Position numbers and translations under genes: made by a program. Shown piece after piece: positions 20,896 through 30,203 of a stretch of 64,000 nt of DNA (its first letter is position 1; each line of letters begins with the position of its first letter). The notes below the pieces were generated by a model. The model had not been told where the DNA came from. It was given only the letters and a program-made list of their open reading frames with translations, and ran no database searches. This DNA is from Candidatus Latescibacterota bacterium (lineage in GTDB: Bacteria; Latescibacterota; UBA2968): NCBI GenBank assembly GCA_022824945.1, contig JAJDYX010000005.1, positions 146,802 through 210,801 on the forward strand, given 5' to 3'.

Positions 20896-23800
20896 TTAAT
20901 CGTGAAAAATATCACGCTCAGCCTCACGTTCGGCTTGTCGTTCATATCCTTCGGCAAATTCTCGCATAGCATCCGCAAAACGCGAATAGCCCTTAGAACG
21001 AAGAGCCTTAGCCTTGTCATGATTTAGCTGTGCAAGTTCCCGTTCCTCTCTTCCAGCAGTATAGCTATAAACGCCTCTTTGGTTAAACAACTCCGTAGTG
21101 AACCCCGAGCGCATCTCTTCAGCATCTCTACCATCTAATACCAAGGCGACAGCCTCGTGAATCCAAAGTCCATCAGGGTCAGCGGGTGCATGTGTTAATA
21201 TATGACCAATCTGAAGCTGTGCCACCTCCCCGTGTCCTGTATCCTCAGTAATTCTTCTAGCCTCGTTTATCCAGGTGTTAAAGGCATTGACATCCAGTGT
21301 ACCATCGGACAGAGTCGCGGGACACTTTTTCCACTCTCTCAGTAAATTATATGCGTTGCGGACAAAATTCTGCTTTTGTTCATCCGGTTCAACATCTTCC
21401 TCCTCATCGTTCTTTGAACGAAAAACAATCTTCACAATTTCTGCAAAGAAAGCTGGGTCTGATGCAAGGTGTTTCTCAAGTGTAACTGGGGAACCAGAAG
21501 AGAACTGATCTAAACAGAATAAAAAGTTCCATTCGATTTTGAATAAGGCATTCTGGTCGGCATCTGGCGATTTTTGAAGGCGTTTGATTAATTCGACCGT
21601 CTCGTAGCGATCCAACTGGTCATCGGACGACGGGGCTTCAAGCACCGTCAAAAGTGCCTTCGTAGCAAGACTCTCGTCGAACTGTTCATCGTATATCGCA
21701 GTTTGCGAAATACATCGGACAGCAGCACTCGCTCGTCCATATTCGAGGAATTTTTGGATCGCAATCGTCGGATTTTGGTCAAAGCCTACTCTCGTCTCCT
21801 GCCAATAGAGCTTCTCATTTTGTTTGCCCAAATGTGTAGCGACCCGATTCCAGACTTTTTCCTCAAAAGGCAAGAGCATGAAGAATGTAGCCTTTTGTTC
21901 TGCGTTCCAATTTCTTTCGAGAACAGCGTCAACCCAATTCCACTTAAGTTCTCGATACCGCGCCCACACGAAGCTGGCTACAACCTGCCTCATCGTTTCA
22001 TCTTCAGCATTCAATTGTGATGGTAGAAGCTCGTCCTCTACTTCCTTCGGGGCTATAACACCTAGAGCTTGCCCAACCTCATGGGGTGCCGATACGCTTT
22101 TTGCAAACGCCAGTGCGGCAGGCAAACTTCCCGCTTCAAAGATAGTTTTCACCGCAGCTTGTCGAGCCTCGTCAAGACGTTTTCTTTGTTCGTCGTAATC
22201 ACCTTTTTCTTTAAACAGATCGAAATCCCGACCACTAAAAAGATAGTGATACTTCAACTCTGGGGCTTGCGGCACCAACGCCCTCGCGGTCTCCTCAATC
22301 TTTTTAACTACTTCTTCGGAGAGTGCCCAATCAGCGTCAGCGAATCTTCGGTGTCGCCGCACCAAGCTATCGAGTTTCTCCCAAAGTGGGAGTCGTTTAG
22401 CCTCAGGTAATGCCACAACTTCTTTCGATGCGAGATGGAGGAGAAGGTTTTCCTGGGCAACTCCTGGCAAATCCGACAGGCGGTTTATCAGTGCTCCTAA
22501 TTTCTCAGTATCTTTCTTTCCGAGATCAATCGCAAGCTCAGTGTAGGCCGTGATTTGTTCCCAATAATCGCTTAGAAGGACACTATCCTTCCAGTCGCGA
22601 GGAATATATTCTCGCCAGGTTGGATGATGAGACGGTAAAGCAAAGCCACGATTACGCGGCAATAGATTCAATAGTAGATTCCAGCCGACCTGCGGTTGTT
22701 CGCGTAGCACAGTTTCAACTGCAGTCTTTCGTTCCTCAAATGGAGTTACTGTCTGCACAAGCCACGGCAGGAAGATGGTGGCTAACGAATTGGCGGGACG
22801 ATTCCCCCAGTTTCCTCCCGGGTCAATTGATGCAAGATCGGCAAGGATCAGCGCTACTCGCGACAGATAATCAGGGTTCCAGGCCAATCCTTCAAGTGCC
22901 CATAGAAGACCACTTATGTAAGTCGAACCACCTAATCCATCACTCCCTTCTTGGGCAAAAATTTCGTGAAATGGAGTGTCATTAAGGTCAATCAAGGCTA
23001 ATTCAACCGCTTTGAGAAATTCGTCAGGCGCGGCTTCTGCAAGTAGCGGTAAAAACGAATCCAAGCTAGCCCATCTGTCCCAACTCGCGTTGCTCAACAG
23101 GCGTCGGATAACGAGCATAGCTGTGTTCTCAGCTTTATGGAGGGAACAAGAAGAAAGAGCCTTTGGCTGGCTCCCGACCAATGCGAGTGTTTCAGCAAGA
23201 CCTTCTCTTAAAAGGCTGGAGTGTTTCAGGGTTTTGTCATAAATAATGGCGGCATATCGTTCCTCTTTTGGTAAGTCGAATTGTGGGTCCCGTTCTCCCA
23301 GCACGATAACCACAGTCTCTTCAAGCCGATCCAGATCGTCATCCGTAATGCGGTTGCCCAGCGCGTTCCAAGCTTCACCACGCGCAACGAAACGCCATTT
23401 CTCATCGGATTGAATCAGGGGAGAGTCCGAACGAATTACATCAGGTCTCAGAGTCTCGGTCCACTCTCCATATTCTTTTCCCAGCAACATCTCTAAAGCA
23501 GACTGATCCGCCTGATTTTTTCCATCCCACTTTCCAGCAAGTCCGGCTTGTGCAATCCGAGTTGCATTCTCCCATGTTGCATACGGAGGCAATACAAAGC
23601 CCTGTAAATATCTCCTCAGGGCGGAAAGGCTATCACCGCCTGCTCTCGCCAGTTCTCGAGCACGAATCTCTGGATACTCTGCTTCTTTGAGTACTACCTC
23701 AATCTGTGATTGAGTTGGACTTCGTAGTTTGATGATTTCGGGGTTGACGCCTGGCCAAACCCCATATCGTGGAATTATTACAGCGTGTCCCTTCTGTCGG

Positions 23801-24702
23801 GCAATTAACCGAAGGTTGGCTCCCACATCGGTCTCTAGCCCGAGCTGAGGATCAGCTACCAATACATGTGATGTTCGCAACTCTACGACGCTTCGCCAAG
23901 CCTCCTCTTCGTTGATGTAAAGACATCGATTAGTATAGTTTTGTGCCACATCTGGATCTATTGTCTTAAGATATGCTGCAACAAAATCGGCTACATCTTG
24001 ACGGCTTTCGGCAAACAATAGCAGTGATTTTTGAGATGTGTCTTCAAACAATTTTTGTAAGGATTCGCAAACATTGTCGCGGCCTAACGTGAATAACTTT
24101 GCGGGCAAGGGTGGATCGCTTCCGTCACCTTGCGAAAGTATCAGTTCCCAATGTTCGGATGGGGTAGTAATTCCACCTAAACTGGAGGTAATACCGATTT
24201 TTTGCGCCATCCATCTGCCGATGGCAGGAAACCCTCTTAACCAATCGGCGAGTTTAACGCCGTCGATAATGCGAATCTGTTTCCAGCCTCTATCTTCTCT
24301 ATTTTTTTTCCATTTCGTCTGTTCAGGCTCGTTCCATCCACCGGAAGCAGAAGATCGTGGGGTCACAAAAACAAATGATGTCTGTGATCGCTCTTCTTCA
24401 GTAATGGCCTTTGTCCTTTTCCTGAAGTCCTCTGTTGCCTTTTCCTGTGGGTTTCTCCCTGTACCAATCTCCCAATACGATTTTCCTTTCGGAACGAATT
24501 CGAGAAACGACTCTTCGATTTCGACGATCCCATCCCAACCCGGCTGATTAACCGCATCCCCATAAGGAATGCGGCAAACATAGGGCGGAGGCACCGATTG
24601 TTTCACAAGCAAATAGATCAATTCTGGGATAACTGCCTCGCTGTCTCGAGTATCCGAGTATCGATTCAAATCGTTGGCCGTAACAATATGGGTATGATCC
24701 AT
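20896..24702 (-). CDS. Very large nuclease-like, alpha-solenoid protein (candidate defence protein)
   Basis: 1,268 residues from ATG 24702, which has GAGGA four bases upstream; an ATG at 24735 has its AAGGAG too close. The N-terminal ~150 residues resemble a restriction-endonuclease-like domain: GWDGIVE (D57), then PKGKSYWEIGTGRNPQEKATEDFRKR with E78 and K88, and FVFVTPRS. A second region (LLLFAESRQDVADFVAAYL) sits where STAND-type ATPases carry nucleotide motifs, but no Walker A is visible. The remaining ~800 residues are Leu/Trp-rich helices, probably a repeat solenoid used for sensing. There is no signal peptide. This nuclease-plus-solenoid plan is typical of antiviral proteins; the function is inferred and the family was not identified. 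Confidence 0.75.
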   Translation of the reverse strand: MDHTHIVTANDLNRYSDTRDSEAVIPELIYLLVKQSVPPPYVCRIPYGDAVNQPGWDGIVEIEESFLEFVPKGKSYWEIGTGRNPQEKATEDFRKRTKAITEEERSQTSFVFVTPRSSASGGWNEPEQTKWKKNREDRGWKQIRIIDGVKLADWLRGFPAIGRWMAQKIGITSSLGGITTPSEHWELILSQGDGSDPPLPAKLFTLGRDNVCESLQKLFEDTSQKSLLLFAESRQDVADFVAAYLKTIDPDVAQNYTNRCLYINEEEAWRSVVELRTSHVLVADPQLGLETDVGANLRLIARQKGHAVIIPRYGVWPGVNPEIIKLRSPTQSQIEVVLKEAEYPEIRARELARAGGDSLSALRRYLQGFVLPPYATWENATRIAQAGLAGKWDGKNQADQSALEMLLGKEYGEWTETLRPDVIRSDSPLIQSDEKWRFVARGEAWNALGNRITDDDLDRLEETVVIVLGERDPQFDLPKEERYAAIIYDKTLKHSSLLREGLAETLALVGSQPKALSSCSLHKAENTAMLVIRRLLSNASWDRWASLDSFLPLLAEAAPDEFLKAVELALIDLNDTPFHEIFAQEGSDGLGGSTYISGLLWALEGLAWNPDYLSRVALILADLASIDPGGNWGNRPANSLATIFLPWLVQTVTPFEERKTAVETVLREQPQVGWNLLLNLLPRNRGFALPSHHPTWREYIPRDWKDSVLLSDYWEQITAYTELAIDLGKKDTEKLGALINRLSDLPGVAQENLLLHLASKEVVALPEAKRLPLWEKLDSLVRRHRRFADADWALSEEVVKKIEETARALVPQAPELKYHYLFSGRDFDLFKEKGDYDEQRKRLDEARQAAVKTIFEAGSLPAALAFAKSVSAPHEVGQALGVIAPKEVEDELLPSQLNAEDETMRQVVASFVWARYRELKWNWVDAVLERNWNAEQKATFFMLLPFEEKVWNRVATHLGKQNEKLYWQETRVGFDQNPTIAIQKFLEYGRASAAVRCISQTAIYDEQFDESLATKALLTVLEAPSSDDQLDRYETVELIKRLQKSPDADQNALFKIEWNFLFCLDQFSSGSPVTLEKHLASDPAFFAEIVKIVFRSKNDEEEDVEPDEQKQNFVRNAYNLLREWKKCPATLSDGTLDVNAFNTWINEARRITEDTGHGEVAQLQIGHILTHAPADPDGLWIHEAVALVLDGRDAEEMRSGFTTELFNQRGVYSYTAGREERELAQLNHDKAKALRSKGYSRFADAMREFAEGYERQAEREAERDIFHD

Positions 24703-24921
24703 CAGGTCCTCTATTGGTTGTAGCGTAACGACCATTGCTCCTTACTCAGATTTGGGTGGCAACGGAATATCGAACTATTTTCATTTGCCCAATTCAGGGT
24801 TTCTTTTTGTGCATCTAAAATCGTTTTCAGGCGTGACTGGATTCGTCTATAATATCAAGAAAAAACGTAACGTATTTTCATCAAAATTCAAGTAATTTTT
24901 CTGTGTTTTTATGGGGTGGGA

Positions 24922-25038
24922 CTATCTCAATTGTTGCGACAGTGTAGCAATTATTTCTCCTTTTGGAATGACGACTTTTACGCGAAGGTTGCGGTTGATG
25001 GCTGGAATTGGCGCGTCAGGTTGAGTTATTTCTTTCAT
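24922..25038 (-). CDS. Possible 38-residue protein
   Basis: An open frame from ATG 25038 encoding MKEITQPDAPIPAINRN and continuing to VIPKGEIIATLSQQLR. It has no good Shine-Dalgarno sequence. Its 3' end contains a 17-bp sequence (24934-24950) identical to 26792-26808, where another small frame reads IVATLSQ in the same phase, so the two may be related. Coding status is uncertain. Confidence 0.35.
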   Translation of the reverse strand: MKEITQPDAPIPAINRNLRVKVVIPKGEIIATLSQQLR

Positions 25039-25128
25039 TCCAATGCATTGCGGCTCAAAATCATGTCACAATGACAATCGCAAGATCGATATGAATAGCC
25101 TTTTTGCCGCGATGCAGTAATTTTAACA

Positions 25129-25164
25129 AAAAGAAAAGGGATGCAGATAGGTTTGCATCCCTTT
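25129..25164 (-). terminator. Intrinsic terminator of the 58-residue gene
   Basis: GGGATGCA (25161-25154 on the minus strand) pairs with TGCATCCC (25145-25138) and is followed by TTTTCTTTTTG. It lies about 30 nt after the stop of the small gene. Confidence 0.75.
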
Positions 25165-25194
25165 GTCATTACAATCTTTGTATGAAAATATAAA

Positions 25195-25371
25195 TCAACT
25201 CGCTTCGCATTCCATAATAAATCTTTGCTTTTCCTCCTCTGTCGGTTCGGGATTTCGTATTTGTCTGGGAGCATGAGGGTCAAGAGCACGGACTGAACCA
25301 ATATCAGGATACAGTTTTCTAAGCCTTTCTTCTTCTTCGGGATTAGGATAAAGTCTCTTTTGCGGTTTCAT
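25195..25371 (-). CDS. Small hypothetical protein, 58 residues
   Basis: From ATG 25371, with AAGGAGG five bases upstream and a terminator just after, which is good support for a real gene. The protein is short, charged and proline-rich (KRLYPNPEEEERLRKLYPD ... NPEPTEEEKQRFIMECEAS), with two similar YPNPEEEE/NPEPTEEE motifs. No membrane segment and no recognised family. It lies between the large nuclease-like gene and the Rpn-type nuclease gene. Confidence 0.6.
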   Translation of the reverse strand: MKPQKRLYPNPEEEERLRKLYPDIGSVRALDPHAPRQIRNPEPTEEEKQRFIMECEAS

Positions 25372-25472
25372 AAAAGCCTCCTTAATCTTTTGGGGTAATG
25401 TGCCCCTGGAGATTATAACTAATGTTACGCGGTACGGTGTCCCTGTATCTCGTCATGCATTGGGAAATCACG

Positions 25473-26354
25473 TCACGCATCTAATACGCGCTGAAATGCC
25501 TCGAGATTGGGCACCTGTATCGCCGCACGATGCAATTGCTTCAGACGTTGCAAATCCGTGATGCCAGCAATGCGAGCAGATAGGGGGTCAGTCTCGTGCA
25601 GATCAAATCGAATCTCCAGAACTTCTTGGATACTTTCTTGGAGCCCTTGCTCAATACCTTGCTCAATACCTTGTTGCTTGATGTATTGTGCAAACGACGA
25701 TTCGCGCATAATAGCGTCCATAAGACCCTCCTGTAATAGAATACGATTGATCAGGCTCTGATCATACTCTAACCCACTCAATATCATCAACCTGTCCAAA
25801 AAGTCAACCTTTATTGATTCATCCACCGGCAGCGCATTCGTCGCGTCAACACAGTGACGCAACCACATCTCTGAATCTATTCCAACAGGACGTTTCATCA
25901 ACGGCACGAATGGAAACAAGCCCGAAGGTCCGCCATCTATAATCTCCTGTCCCTCTATCTCACCCAGCCGAATCACTGTGTATTCCATCACAACGGGACG
26001 GCCGGATATTTCATGAATAAAGTACCCCGGATCGCGCCGACCTGCATTGCGCCGCAAATAGATCACGCTGGAATAAATCGGCAATTCGTGACGCTCTATC
26101 GCACGTATAATATAGCCCGCCATGCGCAGCGGCATAGAGGGATCGTCAGTGGTTTGAAACTCGTGATGCACCAATGCCTCCTTGCCCGCGATATGGGCGC
26201 GGATGAGGCTATCGGTATGTCGTGTTTCAACCGTGGTTTGCTCTGTGTCGAGTATGTCGAGGACTTCTACATCGTCCTGTTCAAATGTGAGTCGGATGAA
26301 GTCTTTGGGATAGGTCTGGATGAGATCTTTGGAGACAGAGTCATATTCGGCCAT
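25473..26354 (-). CDS. Rpn/YhgA-type PD-(D/E)XK nuclease (transposase_31 family)
   Basis: 293 residues. The N-terminal domain has D48 (RHTDSLIRA) and the E65-F-Q67 pair in LVHHEFQT, the catalytic pattern of recombination-promoting nuclease (Rpn) and related proteins. The middle segment with YFIHEISGRPVVMEYTVIRLGEIEG is typical. Residues about 226-242 contain a short repeated motif (QGIEQGIEQGLQES) encoded by a tandem DNA repeat, also common in this family. These nucleases are often lone, highly duplicated accessory genes linked to gene transfer or phage defence. ATG 26354 is the first start in the frame. Confidence 0.85.
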   Translation of the reverse strand: MAEYDSVSKDLIQTYPKDFIRLTFEQDDVEVLDILDTEQTTVETRHTDSLIRAHIAGKEALVHHEFQTTDDPSMPLRMAGYIIRAIERHELPIYSSVIYLRRNAGRRDPGYFIHEISGRPVVMEYTVIRLGEIEGQEIIDGGPSGLFPFVPLMKRPVGIDSEMWLRHCVDATNALPVDESIKVDFLDRLMILSGLEYDQSLINRILLQEGLMDAIMRESSFAQYIKQQGIEQGIEQGLQESIQEVLEIRFDLHETDPLSARIAGITDLQRLKQLHRAAIQVPNLEAFQRVLDA

Positions 26355-26656
26355 GTGAGATGCCCTGAGTCTGATGGGTGAATTTTACACGCAACAGTCA
26401 GACACAAAGCAAATATCAGGCCAACATCACAGAAATTGAGCGATAATTTGCGTTGGAAGATGCCTGAACATCATATTGTGCTTTAAATATGCTGTATTGC
26501 ACACTTGTTCATAACCTGAATTTAAGGATCGAATGTTGAAACGGGGGGCGGCACACAACAATCTCGGACGCGAAAGGGTACATTTTGAGTTATGAATGAG
26601 TGGTCATGTGAAAGATATGTACCGCTTGACCAAGTGGTGGAGGTTCTTGCGTAACA

Positions 26657-26827
26657 TCAGTTATTTACCAAAGCCTCCACCAAGATGATCAATCGTCTGT
26701 CATTCTGGTCAATATGCGTTTCTAACTTTTCCGCGTTGCGGTCCCGTTCATTGGGACCAACCCGATTATCTCGACGGTGTAGAGAAAATTTTTGCGACAG
26801 TGTAGCAACAATCTCCTCACTGCTCAA
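26657..26827 (-). CDS. Possible 56-residue coiled-coil protein overlapping the DUF2723 gene
   Basis: An open frame with a TTG at 26827 that overlaps the end of the upstream gene by 11 nt. It encodes SSEEIVATLSQKF, then RDNRVGPNERDRNAEKLE and HIDQNDRRLIILVEALVNN. The sequence looks like a real short helical protein. It shares the IVATLSQ-coding 17-mer with the tiny frame at 24922-25038. A 9-bp inverted repeat (26635-26643/26674-26682) spans its stop codon. The start codon is weak, so the call is tentative. Confidence 0.4.
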   Translation of the reverse strand: MSSEEIVATLSQKFSLHRRDNRVGPNERDRNAEKLETHIDQNDRRLIILVEALVNN

Positions 26828-29309
26828 GAGATTTCACACTATCTGCCTCTCTCGGCATTGTCCCCAATTTCCATTGGTCTATGAGCCTGTGTATATCTTC
26901 GGAATTTTCAAGCGGTGGACCGAGGCGGAGCAGGTTTTCAAGCGAAGAGACAGCACGGGTTATGTCACCTGATTCGTAAAAATAGATAGCCAGATCGCGA
27001 TAGTGTTCGCCAACGAATCGCCCTGTTCCCGGGATGTTGAGTGCGTAGGGCAGCACGCGTTTTTCGAACTCGGCAAGAACATCATACGCATCTTTGTGCA
27101 TACCCAGTTGAATATAAGCGCGGACAAGCCCATCATAAAGAATCAAATAAGTTTCTGGGCTGTCGAGCGCGTATGGAGGCACGCGTTTTTCGAGTTCCGA
27201 GAGAACATCATACGCCTCCTCGTGCATACCCAGCCGAATATAGGCGCGGGCAAGCCCATCAAAGAGAATCAAATAATTGCTGAGCAAACGACGCGCAACC
27301 GGGTCTTTGTGAACCGTACTATCCGCAACACCGGTGTACCGATAGACCTCGAGCAAATTGCGTTTGATCTTTTCCTCCTCAAACTGCTCATATCCTCGGG
27401 ACTCAACCAGTTTATACGCCATCCCCTCCATAGACAAATAAGGCTTCAACCCCGCCATATTGATATCGGGCACGGTCACGGCAAAATAAATGGGCCGCTT
27501 TTCCCAGTTGTGTTTCACAATGCGCCATATCATCAAAGTATGGGGTTCCAGGACCGACACCGTGCCTCTACCCGTGGGATACTCCATTATGGGAAGATCC
27601 CCCGCCTCGAGTTTAAGACCTGCCACTTCTATCCCTCTGTCGTAGTCCCAGGGATAAGCCCCGAGCAATCCTTCAATCTCATCATCTTCAACACCGACTT
27701 CAATACCGAGCCTCTTCAGTTGTTTAATGTACCACGACGTCTTGATCAGACTGAGATTCACAATTTGAATATCGTTTCGCACGCCCTCAACGCCCTGCAG
27801 GAACCACAGGGGATACGTATCGTTATCCCCATTCGTAAACAAAATGGCGTTTTCGTCACAGGTTGCCATAATATTATAGGCATAATCATAAGGCACAAAA
27901 TCGCCTGTACGATCGTGTACGTGATAATTTTTCACCAGAATACCCGATGGCACCAGAAGCATGAGAGCCGCCACAAGAACCGCCAGCGATCTGTTTTTCA
28001 CCTCAGCGATAAGACCTGCGGCACCAATACCCATCCATATACCGAAAAATGTGTAAGCCCCCACAAAGATATATTCGCGTTCGCGGGGTTCTGGATCGGG
28101 CATATTGAGATAGAGCACAAGCCCCACGCCCATCAGGGCAAACATGGCAAAAAGGGAAGCAAAGCGCTTCCAATCCTTACGCAGGTGATACACAGCACCG
28201 CCGATACCGAGCGCAAGAGTAATCAGAGAAAAGTGAATAGTCTCATACCGCTGGCCCATATAAACATCTACGGCGCGGCGGAAATATGCGGAAATACCAT
28301 CGAAAAACGGAAACTGCTGAAGAAAATATTTGATAAAAATATTAAACTGAAAAGCCCAGGGTTCGGCGCGGCGTGGAAAAACAAGGTGGATCCCGTATTG
28401 CTGACGCCCCAGAAATGCTTTGAAATTCTCCCAGGTCTCGGGATCATTCATATCAATCATGGGATTGAGACCCGACCGGATAAAAAGGGCAAAATACGTG
28501 GAAAAACCCAGCGCACCGATAATAATTCCCAAAAGCCAGAATTGGGGATTGCGCCACGCAGGTCTCAAAATGAGCAACCCGATGACAACAGCACCCGTCA
28601 GGAGTGCGGCGACCTCAATTGGAAAAACAATAGACAAAAACGGATAGAGGGTAAGCCCCACGACCACGAGCACCTGATGCTTGAGTGGCCGGTCTTCCAT
28701 CAAATCGGTAAAAAGCAGAATGAGAATACCGGGAATGGTGAGCAAACACTGAAGATGCACACCCGCGCCGAGTCCAAAAAGATAGGCAATAAAGAGCAAG
28801 AGGCGATCGCTATTGTGGTCTTTGTGCGCGTCATCCCAGCGCAGAGCCACCCACACCGCCAGCATGGTAATACACATCGACAGGCCATAAACTTCGGCTT
28901 CAATGGCATTATTCCAAAAAGAAAAAGAAAAGGCCGTGCTGAGGGAAGCAACCACACCACCGACCAAAATGGCGATTTGTTGGACGGTATTCTCGCGGTC
29001 GAGCCATGTGCAGAGCAAACGGACAGTACACAAATAAATAAAAACGACTGTGGCAATACCAGCAGCGGCCGACAGGAGATTCACGCGAAAAGCGATTTCC
29101 CCAAATGGCAACATGGAAAAAATACGCCCCAGCAAAGTATAGAACGGTGCGCCGGGGGGATGGGGAATGCCCAGAGTATAAGCGGTAGTGATAAACTCGC
29201 CACAGTCCCAAAATGCAACAGTAGGTGCCAGTGTTGAGAGATAGATAATAGTCGTAACAAAAAATACCAGACCAGCGACGATCTTGTTGCGCTGTCCAAA
29301 TTCGCTCAT
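26817..29309 (-). CDS. DUF2723 membrane protein (glycosyltransferase-like) with C-terminal TPRs
   Basis: 830 residues. The N-terminal ~450 residues have 11-12 membrane helices and the family signature LAPTVAFWDCGEFITTAYTLGIPHPPGAP with its Asp/Glu pair, as in lipid-linked sugar glycosyltransferases of the GT-C type. A periplasmic domain follows (CDENAILFTNGDNDTYPLWFLQ). The last ~150 residues contain two adjacent, nearly identical 42-residue TPR-like units (YLILxDGLxRAYIxLGMHxxAYDVL) from a 126-nt tandem duplication at about 27020-27271. Substrate and acceptor are unknown. A long rightward open frame over the same DNA is only its shadow. Confidence 0.88.
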   Translation of the reverse strand: MSEFGQRNKIVAGLVFFVTTIIYLSTLAPTVAFWDCGEFITTAYTLGIPHPPGAPFYTLLGRIFSMLPFGEIAFRVNLLSAAAGIATVVFIYLCTVRLLCTWLDRENTVQQIAILVGGVVASLSTAFSFSFWNNAIEAEVYGLSMCITMLAVWVALRWDDAHKDHNSDRLLLFIAYLFGLGAGVHLQCLLTIPGILILLFTDLMEDRPLKHQVLVVVGLTLYPFLSIVFPIEVAALLTGAVVIGLLILRPAWRNPQFWLLGIIIGALGFSTYFALFIRSGLNPMIDMNDPETWENFKAFLGRQQYGIHLVFPRRAEPWAFQFNIFIKYFLQQFPFFDGISAYFRRAVDVYMGQRYETIHFSLITLALGIGGAVYHLRKDWKRFASLFAMFALMGVGLVLYLNMPDPEPREREYIFVGAYTFFGIWMGIGAAGLIAEVKNRSLAVLVAALMLLVPSGILVKNYHVHDRTGDFVPYDYAYNIMATCDENAILFTNGDNDTYPLWFLQGVEGVRNDIQIVNLSLIKTSWYIKQLKRLGIEVGVEDDEIEGLLGAYPWDYDRGIEVAGLKLEAGDLPIMEYPTGRGTVSVLEPHTLMIWRIVKHNWEKRPIYFAVTVPDINMAGLKPYLSMEGMAYKLVESRGYEQFEEEKIKRNLLEVYRYTGVADSTVHKDPVARRLLSNYLILFDGLARAYIRLGMHEEAYDVLSELEKRVPPYALDSPETYLILYDGLVRAYIQLGMHKDAYDVLAEFEKRVLPYALNIPGTGRFVGEHYRDLAIYFYESGDITRAVSSLENLLRLGPPLENSEDIHRLIDQWKLGTMPREADSVKSLEQ

Positions 29310-29336
29310 AAGGTTGCTACTCGCAAGTATAGGTTA

Positions 29337-29987
29337 TTACTCTGGAAGATCTTCGGGACGCTCAATTTCAATATCGACAAATGTACCGTCAACTCTGGCC
29401 GTAACATAAAAAACCTCATTGCCCCGCAAGACCCATACTGAGCTACCTGTACCGTGCATAAGAACGGGTTCGGAGGGACCATAAGTATTGGGAGGCAGGT
29501 CTTCGGGTCCATAAATCTGTACATTTCCATACGTGGGATCCCATTTGAGATAAAAGAGACTATAGCCCTTCAAAACCCAGGCTCTGCTCCCGCCACCAGC
29601 CATCATAACCGGTTCCGACCCTTCTGAATCCGGGAGTTCTTCGGGACGCTCGGCTTCCAGTCTCACAAACGTACCTTCGCGTTTTGCAGCGACAAAATAG
29701 ACATCGTCACCTCGCAGTATCCACACAAAATCGCCCGTACTCTGCATCAGCAGAACTTCTTTGATATCCTCACTACCGATTTCCTGGGGGCCGTAAACCT
29801 GCGCTTGTTCAAATTCCCTATCCCACTTTAGATAGTAAATTTTATTTCCCTTCAAAATCCAGGATGTCATCCCGCTACCGCCTATCATCGCGGGTTCTGG
29901 CACTTCTTCATCCTGAGCAAAAACAGACGCGGGTTTAGAAAGTAAAAATAGAGCAAGGAGCACGTAGATAAAACGCCGATTAGACAT
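29337..29987 (-). CDS. Secreted repeat protein of unknown function
   Basis: 216 residues from ATG 29987 with GGAGG upstream. A signal peptide (1-24, ending SVFAQ) is followed by four beta-rich units of about 42-48 residues in an A-B-A-B arrangement. A units read xGGxGMTSWILKGNKIYYLKWD, B units read VWILRGDDVYFVAAKREGTF. The pattern suggests a small beta-propeller or paired beta-barrels made by internal duplication. It sits 27 nt upstream of the DUF2723 gene on the same strand and may be transcribed with it. No family was recognised. Confidence 0.72.
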   Translation of the reverse strand: MSNRRFIYVLLALFLLSKPASVFAQDEEVPEPAMIGGSGMTSWILKGNKIYYLKWDREFEQAQVYGPQEIGSEDIKEVLLMQSTGDFVWILRGDDVYFVAAKREGTFVRLEAERPEELPDSEGSEPVMMAGGGSRAWVLKGYSLFYLKWDPTYGNVQIYGPEDLPPNTYGPSEPVLMHGTGSSVWVLRGNEVFYVTARVDGTFVDIEIERPEDLPE

Positions 29988-30141
29988 GTGTGATCCTCCG
30001 GGTTGAGTTAAAAAAATTTTTAGACGGACAAATGTATAGGTTATGAAAGAATCAGTCAAGTGGGGGGCGGTCCCCGTCCCATGCGTCCAGGATCTTTTAA
30101 TTCTTATCCCTTAACAATACACCCCAGTAGACCAAACGTTC

Positions 30142-30190
30142 TAAAAAAATAATAGGCCACATCGGGCGAACCCGTTTGTGGCCTATTGGA
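30142..30190 (-). terminator. Strong intrinsic terminator of the sigma-factor gene
   Basis: On the minus strand AATAGGCCACA pairs with TGTGGCCTATT (30187-30177 with 30161-30151), an inner CGGG/CCCG stem closes a small loop, and TATTTTTTTAG follows. It lies 14 nt after the stop of the sigma-factor gene. Confidence 0.92.
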
Positions 30191-30203
30191 ATAGCGGTCC
30201 GTG

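Noticed and set aside
25035..25301. An 88-codon leftward frame next to the Rpn gene
   Set aside because: It overlaps the better-supported 58-codon gene (strong ribosome binding site and terminator) and spans that gene's terminator.
25640..25690. Tandem repeat as a CRISPR or regulatory array
   Set aside because: It encodes the QGIEQGIEQG motif typical of Rpn-type nucleases and is in frame.
27003..29237. A 744-codon rightward open frame over the DUF2723 gene
   Set aside because: Its product has no domain character and is rich in His/Asn/Lys as expected from reading the complement of membrane-protein codons; the leftward DUF2723 gene explains the region.
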